A DNA stretch of 32,011 bases from an uncultured Phascolarctobacterium sp. (lineage in GTDB: Bacteria; Bacillota; Negativicutes; Acidaminococcales; Acidaminococcaceae), in assembly GCA_900544795.1 (NCBI GenBank), contig UQWM01000024.1, positions 1 to 32,011 of the forward strand, read 5' to 3'. The position numbers were made by a program, and so were the translations under genes. Below, piece after piece: positions 24,639 through 30,484 of this stretch. The notes under the pieces were generated by a model. It was not told where the DNA came from and did no database searches. It saw nothing but the letters and a program-made list of their open reading frames with translations. The stretch's first letter is position 1, and every line of letters begins with the position of its first letter.

Positions 24639-25594
24639 AAGCATTGTATGATGGCCGTTTAGCGACTAATATCGCTGGCTTGAAAATGAAAACACCTATC
24701 ACTACTGCCTCGGGAACTTTTGGCTTTGGCTTGGAATTCACCGATTTTCTGGACCTGGAAAAAGTTGGTGCTGTTACCGTCAAAGGCACTTCACTGGAAC
24801 CGCAGCCGGGCAACAAAGGCCAGCGTGCTGTGGAGACACCTGCCGGTATGCTGAACTGCATCGGCTTGGAGAACCCCGGTGTAGATTACTTTTTGGAAAC
24901 AACATTACCGCAGCTGCGTCAATACGACGTACCGGTGATCGTCAATATTTATGCCCATTCTTACGAGGATTACGGCAAGGTAGCTAAAAAGCTGGACGTT
25001 GATGGCGTAGATGCTTTGGAGATCAATATTTCCTGTCCTAACGTCAAAGAGGGCGGCCTTGTTTTTGGAACTTGCCCCGACAGTGCTGCTGAAGTAGTGC
25101 AGGCAGTCAAAGCTAACACTTCAAAAATGGTCATCACCAAGCTTTCACCTAATGTTACGGATATCGTAGCTATGGCGCAGGCGGTAGAAGCTGCCGGTAC
25201 TGATGCGATCTCGCTGATCAATACCCTGATCGGTATGAAGATCGACATAGAGCGTCAAAAACCTGTTTTAGGCAATGTTATCGGTGGCCTTAGTGGCCCT
25301 GCCGTACGGCCTGTGGCTGTCCGGATGTGCTATCAGGTAGCGCAGAAGGTGCAGGTGCCTATTATTGGTATGGGCGGCATTATGACGGCAGAAGACGCTA
25401 TCGAGTTTTTCCTGGCCGGTGCCAGCGCGGTTGCTGTGGGTACTGCCAATTTTACTAATCCCTGTATCGCCGAAACTATTTCACATGGTATTTTGGAATA
25501 TATGGACAGACACGGAATCAAAAAGCTTAAAGACATGATCGGTTTGGCGCTGCCGGAAGGTAAGATACACCTGAAACGCGCTGCAAAACGCTAA
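24632..25594 (+). CDS. pyrD: Dihydroorotate dehydrogenase B catalytic subunit
   Basis: A 320-residue FMN TIM-barrel enzyme oxidising dihydroorotate to orotate. The catalytic base is C135 in NISCPNVKEGG, the cysteine typical of class 1 enzymes. GMGGI and AVGTANF form part of the FMN phosphate site. A frame opens at 24611, but ATG 24632 follows GAGGAGG and gives the standard N-terminus. It works with PyrK, encoded just upstream. Confidence 0.96.
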   Translation: MVKALYDGRLATNIAGLKMKTPITTASGTFGFGLEFTDFLDLEKVGAVTVKGTSLEPQPGNKGQRAVETPAGMLNCIGLENPGVDYFLETTLPQLRQYDVPVIVNIYAHSYEDYGKVAKKLDVDGVDALEINISCPNVKEGGLVFGTCPDSAAEVVQAVKANTSKMVITKLSPNVTDIVAMAQAVEAAGTDAISLINTLIGMKIDIERQKPVLGNVIGGLSGPAVRPVAVRMCYQVAQKVQVPIIGMGGIMTAEDAIEFFLAGASAVAVGTANFTNPCIAETISHGILEYMDRHGIKKLKDMIGLALPEGKIHLKRAAKR

Positions 25595-25605
25595 GGGGGT
25601 GCAGA

Positions 25606-26322
25606 ATGAACCACGATGATCGTTTGATCGTAGCCTTGGATTTCCCCACGCTGGAGCAGGCCAAAGCTTTGGTGCTGGAGCTGGGCAACAGTGTTAGCCA
25701 CTATAAGGTAGGCATGGAGCTTTATTACGCTGCAGGCAGCGAAATGATCAGCTTTTTAAAAGAGCATGACAAGCAGGTATTCCTTGATTTAAAATTGCAG
25801 GATATCCCCAATACTGTGGCCGGTGCTTTAGCAGTGCTAACAGGCTTGGGTGCCGATATGATGAATGTACACGCCGTCGGCGGTAAAAAAATGATGCAGG
25901 CTGCTGTAAAATCGGTGCGTGAGGCTGCTGAGAAAGCAGGCCGCCCGGCGCCGAAGCTGATTGCCGTTACCATTCTAACCAGTATGGACGACGAACAGTT
26001 TGCTGACCTGAATTATAAAAATACCATTGCCGAGCAGGTTATCGCATTGGCTAAGCTGGCGCAGGAAGCCGGTATGGACGGCATTGTTGCTTCGCCGCAG
26101 GAGGCTGCGGCTATTCGTCAGGCTTGCGGACAGGACTTTTTGATCGTTACTCCCGGTGTGCGCCCGGCAGGTGCGTCTATTGATGACCAAAGCCGTATCG
26201 CTACTCCGGCAGGTGCCTTTAAAAATGGCTCCAGCCACATCGTAGTAGGGCGCCCCATTACTAAAGCAGAAGATAAAATCGCTGCGGCTCAAAGTATCGT
26301 AGCAGAAATCAGAGGTGTTTGA
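25606..26322 (+). CDS. pyrF: Orotidine 5'-phosphate decarboxylase
   Basis: A 238-residue TIM-barrel enzyme converting OMP to UMP, the last step. The catalytic D-x-K-x-x-x-D array is D61, K63 and D66 in DLKLQDIPNT. The phosphate-binding C-terminal block is VVGRPITKA, and the N-terminal substrate segment is VALDFPTLEQA. ATG 25606 follows AAGGGGGTG. The pyrE start follows 1 nt after the stop. Confidence 0.97.
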   Translation: MNHDDRLIVALDFPTLEQAKALVLELGNSVSHYKVGMELYYAAGSEMISFLKEHDKQVFLDLKLQDIPNTVAGALAVLTGLGADMMNVHAVGGKKMMQAAVKSVREAAEKAGRPAPKLIAVTILTSMDDEQFADLNYKNTIAEQVIALAKLAQEAGMDGIVASPQEAAAIRQACGQDFLIVTPGVRPAGASIDDQSRIATPAGAFKNGSSHIVVGRPITKAEDKIAAAQSIVAEIRGV

Positions 26323-26323
26323 T

Positions 26324-26899
26324 ATGTTGCAAGAGAAAGAAGTAATGCAGCTTTTAGAAGAAACCGAAGCAGTGCTGCACGGTCATTTTTTACTGACCAG
26401 CGGTTTGCACAGCCCGATGTATGTAGAAAAATTTAATGTGCTGCAGCATCCTAAATATACCGAAAGACTGTGCCAGGAGCTGGCAGAGCGTTATGCTGCC
26501 GATAATGTAGAATTGGTAGTAGGACCGATGACCGGCGGCATTTTGCTGGCGCATGAAGTTGGTAAGGCCCTTGATACCCGCGCTATCTTTACCGAGCGTG
26601 ACAATGGTAAGATGACTTTAAAACGTGGTTTTGAGATACCTGAAGGTACCCGTGTGCTGATCGTAGAGGATATCGTAACTACTGGCGGTAGTGTTATGGA
26701 AGTGCTGGACGTTGTCAAAGAACACGGCGGTATTCCTGTAGGCGTAGGCCTTTTAGTCGACCGCAGTGGCGGCAAAGTCGATTTTGGCATCCGTACCGAA
26801 GCCTTACTGCATCTTGACGTACCCACCTTTAAAGAAGGGGACTGCCCGCTTTGCAAAGAAGGGAAGCCTTTTACTAAACGTGGACGTACAGGTAAATAA
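26324..26899 (+). CDS. pyrE: Orotate phosphoribosyltransferase
   Basis: A 191-residue enzyme joining orotate and PRPP to form OMP. The PRPP signature is VLIVEDIVTTGGS, and ERDNGKMTLKRGF is the flexible catalytic loop region. Near the C-terminus, CPLCKEGKP carries two cysteines, as in the thermophile and Firmicutes-type PyrE group. An upstream GTG at 26315 is in frame, but ATG 26324, directly after the pyrF stop, fits the family start. It is the last gene before a strong terminator. Confidence 0.96.
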   Translation: MLQEKEVMQLLEETEAVLHGHFLLTSGLHSPMYVEKFNVLQHPKYTERLCQELAERYAADNVELVVGPMTGGILLAHEVGKALDTRAIFTERDNGKMTLKRGFEIPEGTRVLIVEDIVTTGGSVMEVLDVVKEHGGIPVGVGLLVDRSGGKVDFGIRTEALLHLDVPTFKEGDCPLCKEGKPFTKRGRTGK

Positions 26900-26929
26900 G
26901 TAATAATCCTGAATTCTTAAATAAAAAAC

Positions 26930-26970
26930 AAAGGCTGATCACAGAAAATATGTGATCAGCCTTTATTTTT
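26930..26970 (+). terminator. Terminator of the pyr operon
   Basis: Perfect 14-bp arms (26930-26943 and 26951-26964, AAAGGCTGATCACA and complement) followed by a T-rich tract. Confidence 0.93.
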
Positions 26971-26980
26971 ATGTGATTTT

Positions 26981-26989
26981 TGCTATAAT
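26981..26989 (+). promoter_or_regulatory. Extended -10 promoter of the small hypothetical gene
   Basis: TGCTATAAT forms an extended -10 shortly after the pyr terminator. No clear -35 is visible. Confidence 0.5.
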
Positions 26990-27018
26990 ATAATTTGTGT
27001 GCGAAAGGGGTAGGGAAA

Positions 27019-27255
27019 ATGTTTGTTGTACTAAGAGACCACATCATAGAAGGAGAAAATATTGAGGAAATGGCAGCCTGTTTACTAAGATGGATGCCGC
27101 CGCTGGTTCCGTGGATGCTTGATTTACAGACAGAAGTAAAAAAGCAGGCAGAAGCTTATGGCAGCGCCGGTAAGGCCTTAGTGGCTTTGGTCAAGGGCGA
27201 TCCTGAAAAATATAAAATCGACTATCAGAGCAAAGACAGTCCGTTTTTAGAGTAG
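27019..27255 (+). CDS. Small hypothetical protein
   Basis: A 78-residue protein I do not recognise. A GTG at 26995 is in frame, but ATG 27019 follows GTAGGGAAA and leaves room for the promoter. It appears soluble and mostly helical, with one hydrophobic, Pro- and Trp-rich patch (LLRWMPPLVPWML, about residues 22-34) followed by a charged helix and an acidic tail. It has its own promoter and terminator, which supports a real gene. Confidence 0.65.
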   Translation: MFVVLRDHIIEGENIEEMAACLLRWMPPLVPWMLDLQTEVKKQAEAYGSAGKALVALVKGDPEKYKIDYQSKDSPFLE

Positions 27256-27261
27256 TTTAAA

Positions 27262-27295
27262 GTATCTCGGCATGTTGTCGAGATGCTTTTTGCTT
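27262..27295 (+). terminator. Terminator after the small hypothetical gene
   Basis: ATCTCG pairs with CGAGAT around a loop of about 9 nt, followed by a T-run. Confidence 0.75.
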
Positions 27296-27314
27296 TGTAA
27301 TAAAACTCACAAAT

Positions 27315-27343
27315 AAAAAAGCTGCAGACATTGTCTGCAGCTT
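27315..27343 (-). terminator. Terminator of the tRNA cluster
   Basis: Perfect 11-bp arms (27319-27329 and 27333-27343, AAGCTGCAGAC and complement). The U-run is on the minus strand, just past the 3' end of tRNA-Trp. Confidence 0.85.
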
Positions 27344-27352
27344 ACTTTTGCG

Positions 27353-27428
27353 TGGCAGGGGCAGTAGGAATCGAACCCACAACCAACGGTTTTGGAGACC
27401 GCTACTCTACCAGTTGAGCTATACCCCT
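27353..27428 (-). tRNA. tRNA-Trp (CCA)
   Basis: A 76-nt cloverleaf with anticodon loop CTCCAAA, so the anticodon is CCA. The T-loop GTTCGATTCC and an encoded 3' CCA are present. It is the last of three tRNAs in one minus-strand transcript. Confidence 0.95.
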
Positions 27429-27433
27429 AAAAA

Positions 27434-27508
<75 letters not shown>

Positions 27509-27511
27509 AAA

Positions 27512-27588
27512 TGGCGACCCGGATGGGACTCGAACCCACGACCTCCGCCGTGACAGGGCGGCATTCTAACCAACTGAACCACCGGGCC
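27512..27588 (-). tRNA. tRNA-Asp (GTC)
   Basis: A 77-nt cloverleaf with anticodon loop CTGTCAC between CCGCC and GGCGG. CCA is encoded. It is the first tRNA of the transcript. Confidence 0.95.
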
Positions 27589-27615
27589 ATTTGTCAGTAG
27601 TCCTGACAGATATAA

Positions 27616-27644
27616 ATAATACCATAAAACCGTCAATGATGCAA
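27616..27644 (-). promoter_or_regulatory. Promoter of the tRNA cluster
   Basis: On the minus strand, TTGCAT (27639-27644), 17-bp spacer, TATTAT (27616-27621). A small hairpin TGTCAG/CTGACA lies between it and tRNA-Asp. Confidence 0.75.
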
Positions 27645-27775
27645 GGATTTTCTGCTAATTTAGCAAATTACTTTTTGGCGGCTTTGCAAAATACATGTTT
27701 TAGCGTATAATCATAAGTAATATCAGTAGTCAGTAATGACTGCTATAAAAATAAAATTAATAAGGAGGATGTATC

Positions 27776-28426
27776 ATGCTCAAAACCCCAGATTGGGCTG
27801 CAGGAGCCGAATATCTGCGTGAACATGCGCCTGAGCTGATTCCCTTGATCGATAGGTTTCCCGTATGCGAATTGAAACCTGAACCGGAAAGCAAATATTT
27901 CGGTACGTTGGTCACAGGTATCGTTTCACAGCAATTGCCACCGGACGTAAGCCTGCAATTGCTAAAAAAATTAGGCGAGCTTTTAGGCACACCCTTAACA
28001 CCACAAGCGGTAATGGACGTCAGCGTCGAAGCCTTATGTGAAAAAGGTTTGGTGCTGCAAAAGGCCGAATATCTGAAGAATTTTGCCGAAGCAGCAGTTT
28101 CGGGCAGCATCACGATAGAGAAGTTTACCGAAATGACAGATTCCGAAATAACTAAACAATTAATGCAGGTGCGTGGTTTAGGACAGTGGACCATCGAGAT
28201 GTTCTTACTGCTGGCGTTGTGCCGTACAGATGTAATGCCGTCTGCCGACTTTATTTTTAAGAAAGGCCTGCAGGAACTGAGAGGGCTGAAGGATATTCCT
28301 AAACGTGCCCAAATAACCACGTTAACTGTAAACTGGCGGCCATGGCGATCATTGGGCGTATGGTATTTGTGGCAGGAAGCTGCATTCAGAGACGAACAAA
28401 AACGAATTCAGCAAAAAACAAAATAA
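27776..28426 (+). CDS. DNA-3-methyladenine glycosylase II family protein (AlkA-like)
   Basis: A 216-residue base-excision repair glycosylase of the HhH-GPD superfamily, expected to remove alkylated purines. The N-terminal block (KYFGTLVTGIVSQQLP) and the helix-hairpin-helix VRGLGQWTIEMFLL are present. The catalytic Asp is in PSADFIF, where the usual pattern is P-A-G-D. It lacks the extra N-terminal domain of E. coli AlkA, as do many Firmicutes versions. An AAGGAGG precedes ATG 27776. It is followed by a terminator shared with the convergent LysR gene. Confidence 0.9.
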   Translation: MLKTPDWAAGAEYLREHAPELIPLIDRFPVCELKPEPESKYFGTLVTGIVSQQLPPDVSLQLLKKLGELLGTPLTPQAVMDVSVEALCEKGLVLQKAEYLKNFAEAAVSGSITIEKFTEMTDSEITKQLMQVRGLGQWTIEMFLLLALCRTDVMPSADFIFKKGLQELRGLKDIPKRAQITTLTVNWRPWRSLGVWYLWQEAAFRDEQKRIQQKTK

Positions 28427-28433
28427 AAAAACC

Positions 28434-28459
28434 AAAAGACCGCAGATGCGGTCTTTTTT
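28434..28459. terminator. Bidirectional terminator between the glycosylase and LysR genes
   Basis: Perfect 11-bp arms (28434-28444 and 28447-28457, AAAAGACCGCA and complement), with T's after the 3' arm and A's before the 5' arm. It should serve both convergent genes. Confidence 0.85.
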
Positions 28460-28460
28460 G

Positions 28461-29387
28461 TTAGTTGTTGTTAAATATTTTTGCCAAATCACATACTTGC
28501 TGGGAGTTACGTTTTTGTGAGTAGAATTTTAAAAACTTTTGAGCAATAACTGATAACGGTCGATCCTTAACTTTTACGATAGTCTTAAAAAGATCGATTT
28601 GGGCATCGGTTATTTTTTTTGTTACAAATTCTTCTCTCAGGTATTCATTGGGTTCGATCGGCACAATAGCGACGGCAGTTTTTTCCAGTGCCCATTGTAA
28701 AGCAGTATTTCTGGTCGTGCTGATACTCAATATCTGAGGAGCAAGAGAACTTTCGGCACAGCATTTTTTTAGAATATCGCAGCAGCCTGCCGAAACGCTT
28801 AAAGGCATTTCTGATAATTCTTTCAAAGTTATTGCTGAGGTATTTCTGTCAAGCCAAACAGCATCTTTATGAAAAACTGCCGATAACTCTTCACGTCGCT
28901 GAAACAAAACCTCGAAGCTGTCTTCGTGAGTGATCGGTACACTTAAAATTCCCAGTTCAGTGATGCCATTCAAAAGCTGCTGTGCCTGTTCGGCAATGCC
29001 GCCCTCATAAATTTCATAGGTGACTTTGGGATACAACTGGCAAAAACTTTTGAGCGAAGTACTGATAAATAAAGCTGATCTGGAATTTGTGGCGCTGATA
29101 CGCAAAGTACCTACGGCTCCGCCAATAACATTGTCTATTTCATTTTTTGCTAAATCTTCTAAAGAACAGATATACTTGGCTTTTTGATAAAGAATACGTC
29201 CAGCTTCCGTCAAAATAAGCTGGCGGCTGCCGCGTGTGGTAATAATAAGCTTTGCTCCAAAATAATTCTCCAGCGCTCGTATTTGTTTGCTTAGTGCAGG
29301 CTGTGCTACATGTACGCACTCTGCAGCGCCGGTAAAACTTCCGGCTTCAATGATCGCTAAAAAATTTCTATAACTTTCTAATTCCAT
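28461..29387 (-). CDS. LysR-family transcriptional regulator
   Basis: A 308-residue LysR-type regulator. The N-terminal winged HTH (residues 1-60) has the family pattern FLAIIEAGSFTGAAE ... QPALSKQIRALEN. A linker helix and a periplasmic-binding-like effector domain (about 90-295) follow. The effector is unknown. The ATG at 29387 follows AGGAGG. The gene is transcribed away from the small VFPH gene at 29778, the classic arrangement of a LysR regulator and its target. It is preceded by a leader of about 190 nt that looks like a cobalamin riboswitch with terminator hairpins, which is unusual for a LysR gene. The acidic or hydrophobic ligand it senses might be a dicarboxylate or CoA-pathway metabolite, but this is only inferred from the DASS permease downstream of the divergent unit. 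Confidence 0.92.
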   Translation of the reverse strand: MELESYRNFLAIIEAGSFTGAAECVHVAQPALSKQIRALENYFGAKLIITTRGSRQLILTEAGRILYQKAKYICSLEDLAKNEIDNVIGGAVGTLRISATNSRSALFISTSLKSFCQLYPKVTYEIYEGGIAEQAQQLLNGITELGILSVPITHEDSFEVLFQRREELSAVFHKDAVWLDRNTSAITLKELSEMPLSVSAGCCDILKKCCAESSLAPQILSISTTRNTALQWALEKTAVAIVPIEPNEYLREEFVTKKITDAQIDLFKTIVKVKDRPLSVIAQKFLKFYSQKRNSQQVCDLAKIFNNN

Positions 29388-29404
29388 AAAAATTGACCTC
29401 CTAA

Positions 29405-29459
29405 AATAAAAAAAGCCCTTTGCGGGCAGAAAAAAGATATGCTTTCAAGCAATCATCTT
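29405..29459 (-). terminator. Two tandem terminator hairpins in the LysR leader
   Basis: On the minus strand the first hairpin is AGAT-x3-TGCT-TGAA-AGCA-x-ATCT (29435-29459), followed by six T's. The second is GCCC-GCAAA-GGGC (29415-29427), followed by seven T's and more. Both precede the LysR ribosome binding site, so default transcription may stop here. They are the likely expression platform of the riboswitch-like element upstream. Confidence 0.7.
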
Positions 29460-29483
29460 CAATACTGTCACTCGCAGCTAAAG

Positions 29484-29557
29484 ATAAACAGACAGGTTAT
29501 GCTGACTTTACAGCGGCGGGACCGTTCTGCCTGAGCAGATTTGGCCAGTCTGTTTAC
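29484..29557 (-). ncRNA. Cobalamin-riboswitch-like element upstream of the LysR gene
   Basis: Read on the minus strand, a 10-nt stem GTAAACAGAC/GTCTGTTTAT (29548-29557 with 29484-29493) encloses two cobalamin-riboswitch landmarks. One is CGGTCCCGCCGCTGTAA, compared with the usual CGGNCCCGCCACTGTRA. The other is AGTCAGCATAACCTGTC, compared with the B12 box AGYCAGGAGACCTGCC. A hairpin TCTGC-TCAG-GCAGA takes the place of the GGTGAAAATCC arm, and the usual 5' GGTGC arm and the optional peripheral arm are missing. It is therefore either a compact variant or a decayed copy. Coenzyme B12 binding is not demonstrated. Confidence 0.6.
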
Positions 29558-29583
29558 GGATATAAGGTTGTAGTTTGTTTTTA

Positions 29584-29612
29584 ATTCTATTATGGTAGCC
29601 GCTATATGTCAA
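29584..29612 (-). promoter_or_regulatory. Promoter of the LysR leader transcript
   Basis: On the minus strand, TTGACA (29607-29612), 17-bp spacer, TAGAAT (29584-29589). This is one of the best promoters in the window. Start near 29577, so the whole riboswitch-like element and both hairpins are in the leader. Confidence 0.85.
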
Positions 29613-29651
29613 TACCGAATATCATTTGTCTTAAAATATAATTGCGAGTTT

Positions 29652-29716
29652 TTCCTAATAGTTATAACTTAAATTCCTAATAGGTATTTTTATTATTTCA
29701 AAACCTGGGATATACT
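29652..29716 (+). promoter_or_regulatory. Promoter and repeated operator of the first VFPH gene
   Basis: TTCCTAATAG occurs twice, at 29652-29661 and 29674-29683, 22 bp apart, so on the same DNA face. It leads directly into GGTATTTTTATTATTT (29683-29698). TATACT (29711-29716) follows after 12 bp. There is no consensus -35. The same 16-bp word with the same 12-bp distance to TATACT occurs before the second VFPH gene. A LysR-type activator site is the simplest reading. Confidence 0.65.
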
Positions 29717-29777
29717 TTAGGTGTCTTAAGCAGTAACTGGCGGCACTTATAAAACAAAATTTTAAGGAGTGATTTTG

Positions 29778-29978
29778 ATGACAGAAGCAACATTGACCAA
29801 TAATCATGTAAATCTTACGAATGAAGGTGAAGGAAAACTGTTTGCACATCTATACAAACAGCGTCAGCTGGCAGCAAAAGTTTTTCCACACTGTGGCGAA
29901 CATGGCTACGGTTTTATTCGCCGGGTACAGGGCTGCAAGCTTCCTGCTGCTTCGCTGAAGGCTCTTAAAAGAGAATGA
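29778..29978 (+). CDS. Small VFPH-motif protein 1 (unrecognised family)
   Basis: A 66-residue protein that I do not recognise. The start ATG 29778 follows AAGGAG by 8 nt, and the GTG at 29769 overlaps that site and is rejected. The N-terminal 25 residues are polar (Thr, Asn rich). The rest contains RQLAAKVFPHCGEHGYGFIRRVQ. Compared with the 61-aa protein encoded at 30288, the shared pattern is RQ-x4-VFPH-x-GE-x-G-x2-F-x3-Q. His and Cys residues in PHCGEH could bind metal, and GYGFI resembles the RNP1 strand of cold-shock domains. Both ideas are weak. It has no membrane segment. It has its own promoter and terminator, and faces away from the LysR gene. Confidence 0.75.
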   Translation: MTEATLTNNHVNLTNEGEGKLFAHLYKQRQLAAKVFPHCGEHGYGFIRRVQGCKLPAASLKALKRE

Positions 29979-30115
29979 ACTGCACTATTTTAGACGTGCT
30001 GCTAAATTACTGTAAAAGTTTTGAAAGTGATTTTCACCAAAAGTATATTAAAACTATCTTACTTTAATATCTAATAATATTAACCACTGAATGTAATGGG
30101 AAGCTGTAAATAGGC

Positions 30116-30150
30116 AAAACAGGCCTGCGGTTGTAGGTCTGTTTTATTTT
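30116..30150 (+). terminator. Terminator between the two VFPH genes
   Basis: AAAACAGGCCTGC (30116-30128) pairs with GTAGGTCTGTTTT (30133-30145), with G-U and small mismatches, followed by a T-rich tract. The 137 bp between the first VFPH stop and this hairpin are AT-rich, and I see no gene in them. Confidence 0.75.
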
Positions 30151-30200
30151 GTTTGCCGGATTTAGAATATGCAGATCTAGCATAACTTTAATGAATATTG

Positions 30201-30234
30201 GGTATTTTTATTATTTAGGAATTTATTATATACT
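30201..30234 (+). promoter_or_regulatory. Promoter of the second VFPH gene and second DASS permease
   Basis: GGTATTTTTATTATTT (30201-30216), then 12 bp, then TATACT (30229-30234). Both word and spacing are identical to the promoter of the first VFPH gene. TAGGAATTT at 30216-30224 is the inverse of AAATTCCTA at 29671-29679. Confidence 0.65.
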
Positions 30235-30287
30235 CTTTTTCAGTGAAAGGCACTCTTAAATAATTGGCCAGAAGGAGGATAGTACAA

Positions 30288-30473
30288 ATGCCAAATGAAG
30301 ATAACCAAGAAATATCTAAAATCAGAGAGTTCCTCAAACAAGTTGATAAAAAATACTACCACCGGGCTATCCAAAACAGGCAGTCCTCAGGCAGTGTTTT
30401 TCCACATCGGGGTGAAGATGGCAGATTGTTTTTAAATACATTTCAATATGTAAATCTGTTTAAAGAGAAATAG
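30288..30473 (+). CDS. Small VFPH-motif protein 2 (unrecognised family)
   Basis: A 61-residue paralogue of the protein at 29778, also unrecognised. ATG 30288 follows AAGGAGG by 9 nt. A TTG frame at 30264 would place that ribosome binding site inside the gene and is rejected. The N-terminus is acidic (PNEDNQEISK), followed by a basic helix and then RQSSGSVFPHRGEDGRLFLNTFQ. The motif residues RQ, VFPH, GE, G, F and Q match the first protein, while Cys and the second His are replaced by Arg and Asp. The DASS gene starts 11 nt after its stop, so the two are cotranscribed and the peptide may serve the permease, for instance as a small regulator or leader product. Confidence 0.75.
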   Translation: MPNEDNQEISKIREFLKQVDKKYYHRAIQNRQSSGSVFPHRGEDGRLFLNTFQYVNLFKEK

Positions 30474-30484
30474 GAGGGAAAAAT

